Shown: positions 9,517 to 21,349, counted from the first letter of the stretch. The stretch: 64,000 nucleotides of DNA from Telopea speciosissima (GCF_018873765.1 NC_057925.1:47275010-47339009); one strand, 5' to 3'. Translations and numbers: made by a program. Notes: generated from the sequence alone by a model not told the origin.

Positions 9517-10578
9517 AAATTTTTTTTTTCTTTTGAAGATTTTAAGAAATTGCATTAAGAGCAAATCAAAGTACAGCAATCCGAAAAGGATCCACAAAAT
9601 CTATTAACAGACTTAGATAGTCTAGCCCTATTTGCCAAAATATGAGCTGACCTCACTACATCCCGGTCCACTTTTTTAATTACAATATTATCGAAAGAAC
9701 TGTACAAAGACACTATGTCAAAAAGGAGATGAAAGAATCTCCATGGCCAGTTCACATATTGATCGTTTTGGAGCCAAAAAGCTAAATTTGTCGAATCAGT
9801 CCACACAGTCAAGTGCTTGATGTCTTTTTCTTTCGTTGATCGGATGCCTTGTGCGATTGCTTGTCCTTCTGCTTCATCTGCATTTTCTACAAATTCATAA
9901 TCATAAGTGACTAAGAGTGAATCCCCAGTGATATATAGAATAGATGCCCATCCTCCTTCCTTTGAGTCCAACAGAAAACTACTATCAGTTAGTAGAATAT
10001 GACTATCCGATTAGTCCACAATTTTGAGAGATAAATTCTGGTAGGTAATGCATTATGACTACATTTCCAGAGAAACATCTTGAATCTTGGGTGAATTTTC
10101 AACTTCCAAATAAAACTCCAAAAACCTGGTTGAGGGTTAACAATAAGATGATTGGTTAATGGAAAACCCAATGCCAGTTTGGAAGCTGCCAATTTGGTAG
10201 AGAATAGGCCTGATTTAGAGAAGGGGCAGAATAAAAATATCTTGAGTGAGAGAGGCAGACAATTTAACTTTAAGGATGTTATTCACAATCTCCAAAGGAA
10301 TGATGGAAGAAAGTACAGGAACATTCCAGTTTCTAAGAGGGTCACGCAGTTCGGAAACTAGAGAGTAGGAAGGATTACATTGCAAAGTGGAAGGAATAAA
10401 AAAGGAAGGGAGAGAGGGGATCCAGGATCAGTCCAAATATTAATATCATTACCATTTCCAATACGCCAACAAATTAAATTTTTAAAATGATTTCTAATTT
10501 TCAAAATTTGCCTCCAGAAAGCATAATAGTTTTTGGGACTAGGAGCATGGATGAAATGATAGTTCCTAAAATATTTAA
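9517..10578 (-). mobile_element. 5'-truncated L1-type LINE with 20-bp target-site duplication
   Basis: A reverse-strand LINE 3' end. The identical 20-mer at 9,497-9,516 and 10,579-10,598 is the target duplication. Next to the left copy is an AAA/T-run that reads as the poly(A) tail on the reverse strand. Coding remnants on the - strand give the zinc-binding region after RT (WRIGNGNDINIWTDPG near 10,460; FIWKLKIHPRFKMFLWKCSH near 10,070). They also give an RNase H-like domain (9,555-9,971, with SLLVTYDYEFVENADEAEGQAIAQGI and VWTDSTNLAFWL). Several stops are present. It is a dead insertion within the repeat shared with 23.4 kb. Confidence 0.9.
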
Positions 10579-10598
10579 CCTGTTAGTTTTGGAGTTTA

Positions 10599-12184
10599 GC
10601 TTGGCTATTGAAGGTTTTACTCTTAGGGTGAAAGACTTTTTTCTTAATTCCTGATTTGACCAATCACAAATCAATCAATATTATTAGGGTTTTTGTTAAA
10701 TGCCCCCTAAAATTGCCCATTTGTCCAAAGGCCCCCTTATAACTTTTCTAATTGTAAACTTTCCCCTATTTTCAAAACATTGTAACAATTTAATCCCTGT
10801 CATTAGTCTTGAACATTATGTGTAAACGGATTGACTTTTTTGACTAGTCTTAGACCATTCTACCCTTAAAAGTGTAGAATGACCAAAATGACCCTCTGAT
10901 AAAACTCATTTAAACTAAGAATAAAATGACAAAAATGTCCCACTGATAAAAAACCATCTAAATAAAGAATAAAATGACCAAAATGCCCTCATCTTCCCCA
11001 AATTGTTTAGGGTTTGAATTGTTTAGGGTTTGAAACTCAAATCAAACCCTAAACCATTTGGGGAAGATGAACCCTAAAATCGAAACCCTATAATCACCCT
11101 TCAATCCAATCGTAATTTCTTCTGCAAATCAAAAATTTGATGAGAGATGGTACCGAATCCAAGCTTTACATCTTTTTTTTATTTTAAATTCATCAGTTGT
11201 TTCTATTTATTTTTATTTAGATAAAAAATGTTTGGCTTTGGCGATCAATGGATCTGATTCGTATGGCCTTGTTTAATCTCTCGAAGTGTTTAAGTAATTT
11301 AGTCTGCCTTCCAGAGTGGTTTTTCAAATAAATATGATCATGTGAGGAGAAAACTAGAACAGTTTTTATTCAGCTTTATTTCTGTAAAGCTTTATAAAAC
11401 ATACTCAGAAGTCCAACTCTTCTTACGATTCCAAACGCCATACATGAACGATACCATGACTGGGGAAATGGGAAACCACAAGAGAATTCAGGTCAATGAA
11501 GGATTAGAATAGAAAAGAAGGACTAAGAGGTAAAACTCTTGGGAATCCGCCGGAATGATAGACGGTAGAAAGAGTTCTCAATTTGAGTAGACCATCTTCT
11601 GATGATAAAAGTAACGACATTCTGATCGCTTTCGAGAAGGAATGTTCAAACAATAGTTGACCGAGCCTGAAGTTGACTTCTCAGGCTGCTTACGTATCCC
11701 GAATAAATCAGGAATCAGGTCGGACGTAGTTCCTACCACAGATGATATGCTAGTGTCAAAATCTTGATAGTTAAGTTCCATCATAGCCGAGTGAGTTCGA
11801 AGCTACCGAAGAAAATCTCACTGCATCTAGCTTAAGAGGACTTTCTTAGGTTGTAATGGGGCTTACGATTTGGCTTCAAAAGAAGGTAAAATGCTTAAAG
11901 TACACAACCAGAGTCTACTTGGAATTTGACAACTTTTGGTACCAAGTGTCCTTTTTTGTGAGGGCTTCATCTTTCTTGCCCCTACTAGGTTAAGCCCTCA
12001 AAGATGTTTATGGGCTTGACGCAGTAGACCTTCATGGGCCGAGACCTGGGCCGTCTATTTTATATTATTATTATTATTATTATTACTATTATTACTATTT
12101 ATTTTTGGTGTCCAAGACAGGGATTGTCGGTACTCCATGTATCGTCATCACCAGGGTGGGTGACAAAAATCAGGTTTCCACACA
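10599..12184. other. Repeat-derived intergenic DNA (MITE-like and LTR-like remnants)
   Basis: No supported gene. Bases 10,683-11,100 resemble one end of the MITE family at 35,692-36,054 (TAGGGTTTTTG, then AAATGCCCCC and repeated AAAATGCCC). This stretch also contains a short palindrome around AAACCCTAAACCATTTGGGG. Bases ~11,350-12,180 look like a piece of a gypsy-type LTR on the + strand (TACGTATCCCG, then CAGGTCGGACGTAGTTCC). A (TAT)n microsatellite lies at 12,060-12,105. The assignment of the LTR piece rests on recall of similar plant LTRs and is weak. Confidence 0.45.
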
Positions 12185-12309
12185 TACTCACATAAACCTT
12201 TGAAGAGACTTGATTGGAAGCCTTGAAAGTATGTCCCCATTGGGACCTCAGGGAGGTTCTTGGTTGGCAATGCCACTTATTTTAGAATCTTCTTCTTGTC
12301 CTCCGTCAT
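12185..12309 (-). pseudogene. F-box gene 5' stub
   Basis: Reading on the reverse strand from an ATG at 12,307-12,309, the sequence gives MTEDKKKILK, a stop, then residues aligned to the N-terminus and start of the F-box of the gene at 14,991 (NLPEV, then YFQGFQSSLFKGL in place of ILSRLPVKSLLRF). Nucleotide identity to that gene's first 120 bp is clear by eye. The copy ends at ~12,180 against LTR-like DNA. It is a relict of a third F-box paralogue, possibly related to the fragment at 9.1-9.4 kb. Confidence 0.65.
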
Positions 12310-13719
12310 GGCAACAGACCAGGGAGGTTTTTCCCTTCCATTTCAATCAATTAACTTTCCTCATACGTGATGTGGACGGGTAGGGATAGGGCTTGGAAGG
12401 GGTTCAAAACATGAGGATTTAAAATTTTTTTTTCCTTGAACATCAGCGGCAATAAGGATTGGACGCTGAAATGGAACAGAGGTGCGGAGAGTCTTGATTA
12501 CTATGTTGGAAGAAGAAAAAGAAGAAGAATAGACAAATTTTAAGGATGAGGAAATGGAAAATTGAAAGAAACTTAGAACAATGGTAAACGATTATCAGTT
12601 ATATAGATCTGAAGAAAAAGAGATGAAAGCCAGTGCTTGACTGCTTGTGTGTTTTCACTTAGGCTTGCAGATGAATCGACCCCACTATGGAAAGTCAAAC
12701 CCAGAAAAAGAAGATTTGTTTTGTAATTCTTAAAATCTCACCAACAAAAATCCTCACCAGTAAAGGTAACAAACAAAAGCTTTACAAGAATTGCTCAACC
12801 CAAAATATAAAGAGCATCCTACTGCACAAGGCTCCCTTGGAGCAATTCTATGCAACTTCTCTTGCACATTCTCAGATAGATGACCCATCCCGCACCACAA
12901 AAAAGGTCAGCTTCTCCTTCATAAATTTTCCATACAAAGGAATACAGGACAACAGATAAAACTCAAAACAAGCCTACTCCAGACTACTTAAGGTTTGGTT
13001 TCAAGAATTCTATTCCTGCAGCCCATCTATGTATGCAAGGAAAAATCTACAATTAGCCTATATAAGTAGCCAGCTTTCCTCTCTCCACACCACATAATGC
13101 CAATTTAGCAAATAAATAATATACAAATTTTACTATGTTCACCAAGGAGTTCTTATAAGTGCAGCTTCTCCCCTCTAATGTGTCATCTAAGAAAGGAAAA
13201 TAGGCATTTTTCCAAAAGCCCTTTGAACAACCAAATTAAATGGAAAATGGAAAAAGAATGTATACAAAAGCATGACTCATTCTTATCCAAGTAACTTAAA
13301 TTTGATTCACTTGGAAATATCTCAAGTAATTACAATTGCTTAAATTATCTATTACTTTTCACATCACCCAAGTACATGAGTAGCAAAGGCGATCAACTTT
13401 TGGTAAGATATCATCAACTAGAATTTTGCCACAAACATGCGACGGCCACCAATTCAAGTCTTCACCCTACTCTTCCTTCAATTTGAAGGCAAGCAATTTA
13501 AAACTTGATGCAAAAATGGAAGACTCTTCCATTGGAGTTTTTGAGATGAAACAATAATTATTCAGGACGCAAGTTTGCAAATACACAAAAAAAAAAAAAA
13601 AAAAAAAGAGGAAACAATTGTAAATATATATTGGAATAGGAACTTGAAGTGTAAATCTTCTCTACCAATTACAATTGAATAATTAATATTATATTATATT
13701 ATTACCACCTCTGTTTTCC
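12310..13719. other. Intergenic DNA without recognised content
   Basis: AT-rich sequence with a poly(A) run at ~13,588-13,607 and short ATTATATT repeats at 13,685-13,705. The frame at 12,687-12,959 has no domain or codon pattern that suggests a gene. This is the region downstream of the F-box pseudogene. Confidence 0.4.
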
Positions 13720-14991
13720 TTATTCTTTCTTTTCTTCTTTTTCAGATCCATCTTTGGCATCGAGTGAAACGAGACTCCCAATGCAGATCTCTGTTTCCCC
13801 TGTTTCCCCTGTTTCAATCAGACTATTCCTAGCACTTCTTATAGTCTCTGTTTCAATCGTATGATCAGGAAAACAAATCCTAAGATTCTTAAACGTTCCT
13901 CTACGAGGATCATAGAGAACCAGAAATTGGGGATCATTCAGGAACTATGATCCCTGGAGTATAATTATACCCTTCTTTGAATAGCATACAGGCCTGATGA
14001 TGTTGTACAAAAGATCTGAAGGAAGTTTAAACGAAAACTGTTTCATCCAAGAGTCTTTCACCCCATATTCTTTCATCACCCAAATCTCAACACGGACATT
14101 GAAGAAGTCTCGGAGTATACAGAGTTGTTCTCCTACAACCCCGATAATCATCGTATAAATCAAATCGTCCTCCTCAAAATTGGGCATTGGCAACTATCCA
14201 AACTCCTCATTTTTAAGGTCTAAGAAAATGACAAACCTGTATCCTGTCTCGCGACATACATTCCAATGAAGAACAGAATTTGCCAGAACCCCATATTCGA
14301 AATTACTCCTGAGGAGAAAGGGCATGTTTGCGGGCATGTCTGCGATCCTTCTCCATGAGTTGGTGCTAAGTGTGTAGATCTTCACCTCCGTATGATCAAC
14401 TCCTTCCTGTACAATCCTTACCAACTTGTAATCGTCGGTTACAGGATCGTAACCAAATCCGTATCCAAAGTAATACATGGTTTTCATGGGAAACTCTATA
14501 GGTGTAGTAGGCAGCTTCTTCTGCCTTCTTATACAAGGATTCCAGAGGAATATTATTTCCTCCAAAGAGTTTTGATAAGAACAGACTAAGGTATACTTGG
14601 ATATACAGAGTAAGCCGTTGCAAGAATCCAAAAATTTGGTTTGGTAAATTGGAGACTTGAGTGGATGATCGAGTTCTATCACCTTTTGTTGTTCGCCAGA
14701 ATTTAGGTCGATAGAATGAAGTTTTTTGTAGTCTGAGAAAATAAGGCTGAGGTTGTTATTAGTTGCAAGGGATCGGTTGAGGTGAATTTTGATGAAACCA
14801 GGATCAGTTATAAGAACACACCAGAGTTTGGATACACACCTGAACCTTAAAAGAGACTTGACTGGAAGCCTTGAAAGTATATCCACGATAAGATGATCAG
14901 GGAGATTCATGGATGGCATGGCAAACTGTTCGCGTATCTTCTTGTTCTTGACGTCCGCCATGGCTAGGGAAGTTTTTTCTGCGGAAGACAT
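13720..14991 (-). pseudogene. F-box/FBA protein gene with two in-frame TAG codons
   Basis: An intronless F-box gene of 423 codons. F-box at residues ~30-75 (LPDHLIVDILSRLPVKSLLRFRCVSKLW), then the F-box-associated beta-propeller-like domain (NGLLCISKYTL, WNPCIRRQKKLPTTPIEF, YGFGYDPVTDDYKLVRIV, STNSWRRIADMP, VLANSVLHW, VEIWVMKEYGV). TAG codons at 14,194-14,196 and 13,945-13,947 interrupt a frame that is otherwise open to 13,720. The first removes the last ~160 residues. The start may be 14,991 or the internal ATG at 14,961, which aligns with the paralogue start MADVK. Such proteins recruit targets to SCF ubiquitin ligases. Probably a pseudogene; a truncated 265-residue product is still possible. 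Confidence 0.85.
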
Positions 14992-15066
14992 TGGATCCTT
15001 TTGCTTTATGCATTACGGACTCGCATCCGTTTCCGTTTCTTACTGTTCTTACTATTTTTCTTTTGG

Positions 15067-16595
15067 GGGCGGTTTTCGTACACGGTCTTGTATAAGAGGA
15101 ATCTTTTACACTGGATTTTCGTAATCATCAGATCAAATTATTTTAATCTGAACCGTCCAAGAATAAAGTAATGATATATACTTTTCTTTTAACGGTTACC
15201 TTTCGGTTACTCTCTCAAATATGTCTCTACAAGAATTTGTATTTATCCTCTACCAAAAAAAAAAAACGACTGTATTTATCAACAATGTGAAAAAAAAAGG
15301 AAAAACAATTCGATCTCCTTCTCTTCTCTCTCTTCTCTGTCCCCCTTCTCTATCTCTTCGGCCTTCCTTCTTCCCATTGTTCAACGATTCTTCTCTTCGG
15401 CCTTCCTTCTTCCCATTGTGCCTTCCTTCTTCCCATTGTGCGATTTCAGAATCGTTGAACCCGAAAGAGATTTTCAACCAAAAAAAAAATCTGAAGGAGT
15501 TTTAAAAGCCACACAAAAAATATTCAATAATCCAAAATAAATTTAAGAAATAAAATTATCTAAGAAAAGACATGGATTTGGATATGTATCTGTTTTCATC
15601 CATTAATTCAAAAGTTTAAGAGATCTCTGTTTTAAATCCTACACACAGTTTTATCGTCCATGCCTTTGCCCTCTGCCACAGAGAGTTGTAAATACAATTA
15701 CCTACAACAGCCCCATCTCCCCAACCCCTTCCCGATTCCAACAGTAACGACATATTCTCCTTTTATCATCCCTGCTGTAAACCTGTAACAGTGAACAAAC
15801 AAACAAGTAAACAAAAACCCTTGACTTCCACAGCAAAACATTCGACTCTCATTCTCATCCAATTACTTGACCCTAAACCAGATTACCTCTTCAATTTTCA
15901 TTGAAAATCACCCCATCCATTTGAATTTAAAAAAAAAAATAAAACCACTGTAACCAGCAATTTGTTAACCAGTGAAAATGGGGGAAAGGGGTATGAAACG
16001 TTTTCCTAAACCATTTTTCGCATATCTGTTGTATGTGGTTCTTACGGTTTGAGATCTAAGGAATTGGGTTACAATGATCTTTTGACTTTTTTTTTTCTTC
16101 TTCTGAGGTTATTTTATTCCCTCATGGCGGTTTGTCGCAGTGGATGGTTGATGTCTCGAAGATCGATAGACAACACTTGTCCGGCGGCCCTGTTTTTTTT
16201 CCTCTGAAACTTCGTTTAACCCCTTCTAAGGTTCGATCCAGTGAAAAGAAAAAAAAAAAAAAAAAAAAAAAGGAGAAACGGCAAAGAGAAGAGAGCCAGA
16301 GACAAAACCAAGAGAGATAAGAAGAACAATCGAACATGGAGTTCTCCTCGTCAGCCTTCTCTAGTTGCAGAGAACGAAACAGAGGAAGAAGGAATTTGTT
16401 TCGATTTTTTTTTTTTTTTAATTATTATCGATAAATACAAAAGTCTTTTACAAGTATTTGAAAAATATTGAAAGATAACCGTATAAGAGTTATCTACAAT
16501 TATTTTATTCTTGGACGGTTCAGATTAAAACACTTTAATCTGATGGTTACTAAAAACCAATGTAAAAGATTCCTCTTATACACGATCGTGCATGA
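15067..16595. mobile_element. Foldback element 1: ~1.5 kb with ~170-bp inverted ends
   Basis: Bases ~15,075-15,250 reappear inverted at ~16,425-16,592. Matching blocks include GTATAAGAGGAATCTTTTACA (left) against its complement near 16,560-16,580, and AATCTGAACCGTCCAAGAATAAA against the complement near 16,510-16,535. Between the arms lies AT-rich DNA with CT-rich stretches and a small tandem repeat (15,358-15,440, unit containing GGCCTTCCTTCTTCCCATTG). There is no transposase frame. It is a non-autonomous inverted-repeat transposon; a Mutator-like or other DNA-transposon origin is not decided, and no clean target duplication was seen. Confidence 0.75.
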
Positions 16596-16927
16596 AACTT
16601 TTAACCTTTTCTTTTTTTTTCTTTTTTCCCATTGTTCACTCTCTTATTGGAATCCAACCCATGCAAAAGACTCCACTATCGAATACGAAACTAAAACCGT
16701 CATTATTAATAATACTAATAATAATAATATTATAGGAGAAAAAACTCTACTTGATCTTATAAGTGGGGTATATTCCACTCAGCTAACCTCATATTCATCG
16801 AATTAGAATTATGCATTAATAACCATTTATTCATTTTAGGTATTAAAAAAGTACTTGATTTAATTTAATAATGGGTTAATAATATTTTAATATTATAAAA
16901 ATATTGGTTGAATGGGTTACAAGTTTA

Positions 16928-17197
16928 GATTAGGGGGAAAATGAATAATCGAAATCCGTTTTCGAATTCGTGTCCGTTTAGCACTATCTGAATCCGTCCG
17001 AAAGCTAAACGAATGCGGATACGAATAGGCTATAGTAATCCAAAAAGCTATATTTACATGTAAATGGATAAAATATCCAATCCGAATCCGTGTTCGTATC
17101 CGTTTTACACTATTTGAATCCGTCCGAAAGTTAATCAGATGCTGATGCGGATATAGCACTATCCGAGCCGAATCCAATCCATTTACATCTACCAAAA
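16928..17197. repeat. GTAAACGGAT-family MITE-like insertion in foldback 2
   Basis: Words such as GAATCCGTCCGAAAG, GTGTTCGTATCCG and a TTTACATCTACC end resemble the family at 23.8, 34.9 and 47.9 kb. The stretch interrupts the left arm of foldback 2 and has no counterpart in the right arm, so it arrived after the arms were formed. Confidence 0.65.
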
Positions 17198-17401
17198 CGG
17201 TCCAAAAGTAAATTGGTTAACAATTACGGGAGAAAATCTCTCCTATTCTCTCCCATAAAATTAAGGCAATCAAAAAACACTCCCTTAATTAAATAAGGTA
17301 GATATAATCACACCTTCTCTCTTGCTTGGTGAATCCACAAAATCTCAAAACGTATCTTGCTATTCTTTTTTTTTTCAAAAAAACCTCCTTTATTCTCAAC
17401 A

Positions 17402-17427
17402 ATCTCTCTCTCTCTCTCTCTCTCTCT
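17402..17427. repeat. (TC)n microsatellite
   Basis: A run of about 13 TC units. A complementary (GA)n lies in the opposite arm of the foldback near 18,462-18,473, so the microsatellite belongs to the inverted arms. Confidence 0.9.
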
Positions 17428-17429
17428 AG

Positions 17430-18370
17430 GGTAAACGATCCCGATCGATACAGATCGGTATCTGCTGAGATCAATATTGATTTCTATCCGATCCTATATT
17501 AGTGGATCGATACGGACAAGGATAAAAATGTACAAAAAAATCTAATTTTTGAACAACAAAGTGTAAACCTAATCAATAAATCAATTCGGATCGGTATCGA
17601 CTGAGACCAATACCAATTTCTGGCCAATCCCGTATCGGTGGGACAGTACAAGCAAGGGTATAAATATATTAAAAAAAAAAAAAAAACTTTTTAAGAAAAT
17701 AGGGTAACCTAACCGATGCAATCCAATACATATCGTTTCAGATCAATATCGGTGGAGATGGAGATCGATATCGATTCCCGGCCAATCCTATATTGGGGAA
17801 TCAGTACGGACAAGGATGAAAAATGCAAATTTTTTTTAAAGAAAACCTAACCGATCCTGATCAGCACGGATCGGTATCTATTGAGACCGATACCGATTCT
17901 TAGCCGAACACATATCGATGGATTAGTACAGATAAGGGTAAAAATATTTAAAAAAATCTAACCAATGCAGACCGATCCATGTCAGTCGGCATCGGTTAGG
18001 TTTACCCTGTTTTCTTTTTAAAAAAAATTAGATTTTTTTTACATTTTTACCATTGTCCGTATCGATCCACAGATACGGTATCAGCTAGGAATTGGTATCA
18101 ATCTCCATCTCCACCGATACTGATCCGGGACGGTATTTATCGAACTGCATCAGTTAAGTTACCCTTTTCTGTTAAAAAAAAATTAGTTTTTTTATAATAT
18201 ATTTTTACCCTAGTCTATACTAAGCCAGCGATACAAGATCGGGTAGGAATCGGTATCGGTCTCTATCGGTTAGGTTTACCCTTTTTTTTGTTCAAAAATT
18301 AGATTTTTTATTTACATTTTCGCTCTTGTCTGTACCAACCCACCGATACGGGATCGGCCAGGAATCAATT
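17430..18370. repeat. Inner ~140-bp repeats of foldback 2, in both orientations
   Basis: Blocks containing GATCGGTATC, GAGACCGATACCGATT and GGACAAGGATAAAAATG recur at about 17,435, 17,580, 17,720 and 17,860. They appear inverted near 17,985, 18,110 and 18,240-18,360. They make the middle of the element itself close to palindromic. Confidence 0.7.
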
Positions 18371-19006
18371 GGAGAGAGAGATCATTGAGAATAAAGAAAG
18401 ATTTTTTGAAAAAATAATTAAAAAAAAGCAAGAAACGTTTTGAGATTTTGTGGATTCAGCAAGAGAGAGAGAGGGTCAGAGGGGAGATATCATTGAGAAT
18501 AAAGAAGTATTTTTTGATAAAAAAATAAAAAAAAGAGCAAGTAGAAGAGATAGATAGAGAATGATAATATCTACCTTATTTAATTAAGTTTTTTTTTTTT
18601 ATTGCCTTAATTTTATGAGAGATGATAGGAGAGATTACTTTTGGTAAATCTAAACTTGTAACCCATCTAACCAAGATTTCAATAAGATTAACGTATTATT
18701 AATCTATTATTAAATTAAGTCAAATATTTTTTAAATACCTAAAATGAATCAATGGTCATTAATGCATGATTCTAATCGGATGAATATGAGATTAGCTGTG
18801 CAAAATATACACTCCCTACAAGACCAAGTAGAGTTCTTTCTCTCTAATAATATTTTCTATTTCACTCTACATACTCTTTGAGAGGAAATTGGGAAACGCA
18901 AGACATGCCTCTCACCACCCCTTATTACTTCTAGCCCTTGATTGGCTCACTTTCCCTTATTATCTTGTCCAACAAAAATTTTAAATATGTGCAGGATTTT
19001 CATGCG

Positions 19007-20012
19007 ATCTTATGTTTTGGTTTTCGATCTTCTCCAAAATTTCTTTTTCTTTATTTCTTCATCTAATTGAAGAATAAGAAAATGGGAAAATAATCTTTGT
19101 CATAGAGCATGGTACATGCGTCATTCCCTGACCAATGAGAGAATGCGTATGGGCATCGAATAGAAAGGGCGTGGTGATCATTTCACACTCCCCTGTGTCC
19201 AGGTGCAAGTACACACTCTTGGGCAGAGAACACTTTCATTAAGAAAATTTTTCTTTTGCTTTCTATTTTAATACATCTTATTCTGGAGAAATTTTCACGT
19301 ACCTCTTCTGAGATATCACGTAATTATAAAAACACCCGTCAGTTCTGGGAAATTTCATGTTCCCCCTACTTTTCTAAAAAGTTAACACATGCACCCATTC
19401 CGTTAGTATAGGACTAACAACGTTAAAATCAATGGTGTTTCTGAAGCACCATGATTGGAGAGAGAGAAGAAAATTAACCCTAAAGGAAGGATACCTGCAA
19501 GACAACTCATCTTCCCTTTTTTCAAACCCTAAACGATTTGGGGAAGATGAGTTGCAGGTTTTTTCTCTTTTATTCCCTTTACCCATTGATTTTAACGTTG
19601 TTAGTCGTACACTAACGGAATGGGGGCAAGTGTTAACTTTTTAGAAAAGTAGGGGGCATGCAAAATTTTCCAAAACTGACGGGTGTTTTTGTAATTACGT
19701 GATACCTCAGGGGAGGTACGTGAAAAATTTTCTAAAAATAAAATTTATTAAAATAGAAAGCGAAGGAAAAAAGTTTTCTTAATGAAATTGTTCTCTGTCC
19801 GAGAGTGTGCACATGAGCCTTGACACAGGGGAGTTTGAAATGACCACCACACCCTTTCTGGCCGATGCCCATACGTACTCTCTCATTGGTCAGGACATTG
19901 ACGCATGTACCACGCTCCCAGATAGAGATCATTTTCCCATTTTCTTATTCTTCAATTAGATGAAAAAACAAAGAAAAAGAAATTTTGGAGAAGAAAACCC
20001 AAACATAAGATA
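19007..20012. mobile_element. Foldback element 3: ~1-kb near-perfect hairpin
   Basis: The left arm 19,007-19,435 and right arm 19,583-20,012 are inverted copies of ~430 bp. Outer ends are ATCTTATGTTTTGGTTTTC and its complement; inner ends are GACTAACAACGTTAAAATCA-type blocks. The 147-bp centre is again palindromic (CAACTCATCTTCCC against GGGAAGATGAGTTG), so nearly the whole unit can fold. It has no transposase frame. The two facing short frames at 19,374-19,644 merely mirror each other. Transcription would give a long hairpin RNA. Confidence 0.85.
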
Positions 20013-20089
20013 AAAAGCTAAATGATGCAAGAGTCACAAAGCAGATGGGGAGCATAGCCATTGCACTCCTATTTTCTCTCATATTCAAT

Positions 20090-20470
20090 TGCATGACCCA
20101 TTTTGCATTGCACAATGTCTTGTAATTTCCATGGTTCAGAAATGTTCAAATAAGTGAATGTCACTCTTATTGTTGTAGGTCCAACTCAAAACCTTAACAC
20201 ATTAGATGAAAAGAGTTCCTCAAGTATATGAAGGCATCACGGACCTGAGCAAACCGATGTGGAATTATCTCTCTATGATACATCTCAACACTTATTGCTA
20301 GAATAGAATTGGTGTATTTATATTGGATTGCATTGACACTGATCATTCTAATTGATTTAGAAACACTGAAATATTTGACGAATACTCAACTGAACCTTTG
20401 AAGAGACTTGACACGGTTTATGTGTCTTCTTTATGGGTCTTTAGCTCAAATTGATAGAGCACTTAAAACA
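20090..20470. repeat. Dispersed repeat shared with 52,660-53,130
   Basis: The stretch contains ATGTCTTGTAATTTCCATGG, TCAAAACCTTAACACATTAG and AAGTATATGAAGGCATCA. The copy at 52.7-53.1 kb keeps the same order with about three quarters identity by eye. Family and coding capacity unknown. Confidence 0.6.
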
Positions 20471-21243
20471 TGAGCATGTTCCAAGGGGATGGTGAGTCAG
20501 GTGAGTTCTAATATCAAAGATAAGTATGTTGAATATATTTCAACTCATACAAGATGAGGTGAAATTTAGCTGCAATAGTACATGAAGTGACGTTTAATAT
20601 CTGAAGTAGTCCCTTTTCAAAATGAGAGGAACAAACCTGAGTTTCACTGATAAATCATAGATGAAACTCATGGTGCTGCTGCTATTGGAATTTGATTTCT
20701 TGAGGGCTTTTTTCCCCTTGGTTCTTTAAAATTCTGGTTGAAGAAGTCCTTCAACCGAATTTGCAGCAACAGCATGAAACAAAAGCCCATTAGTTTGCAG
20801 CACTTACTACACCTGCTGACTCCATTGATGTTGTCATTAAATATTTTATGACATTCCAACAAAAGCTAGTTCAGAGATCTACAAGTACCCATATTTGAGT
20901 GGGCTGTGGGAAACAGAGGAACTTGCTATATATATATATATATATACTAAAAGGTCAAAGTTTGTTATCATATCTATTCAATAAAATAAAAAGAAAATTA
21001 ATAAATTTTGGGGTGCTGTTCTCTATGCCGCAGCATAGACTGCGTCCAGGCACATGGAGGTAGGGCGCAATGATCATCCTGTTTCCCTGAGTGGCAGGCC
21101 CATGTACCTGGACTCAGTTTGCACCGTGGCCCAGAAAACATTCTTCCTAAATTTTAGATCAAGAAAGGTAGAAAACGCCACCACAACTTTTACTGATTGT
21201 GAAAACTAAAAAACAATTACAATCTAATGTGGGGGACTAGAGC
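20471..21243. other. Intergenic DNA with a small MITE
   Basis: No gene supported. A (TA)n run lies at ~20,930-20,946. Bases ~21,012-21,142 have imperfect inverted ends (TGCGTCCAGGCACATGGAGG against the complement of GGCCCATGTACCTGGACTCA), consistent with a short MITE of ~130 bp. The rest is featureless and AT-rich. Confidence 0.5.
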
Positions 21244-21349
21244 CTACCGTAAGTACAAGCTTCTTACATAATTGAGATAGTAAAAAGAAAAAAAAGTAGA
21301 CAGAGAAAAGAAGAGAGGTGATGGTGGAGGAGAGGCATACAGAATAAGG

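Larger units (their letters stand above)
16725..18854. mobile_element. Foldback element 2: ~2.1 kb with long inverted arms
   Basis: The left arm from ~16,725 (ATTATAGGAGAAAAAACTCT) pairs with the right arm ending ~18,854 (AGAGTTCTTTCTCTCTAATA). Pairing continues inwards through the GGGTTACAAGTTTAGATT block (16,914 and 18,652 inverted) and AAATTAAGGCAAT plus TTAATTAAATAAGGTAGATAT (17,258-17,310 against 18,565-18,615). It reaches TTGTGGATTC and CATTGAGAATAAAG near the (TC)n run. The left arm alone carries a ~270-bp insertion (16,928-17,197) of the GTAAACGGAT family. The centre (17,430-18,370) holds ~140-bp repeats, four in one direction and about three in the other. Confidence 0.8.

Noticed and set aside
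20384..20410. Possible F-box remnant (GAACCTTTGAAGAGACTTGA)
   Set aside because: Only a ~20-base match to the F-box genes and part of a repeat also found at 53 kb; too short to support.
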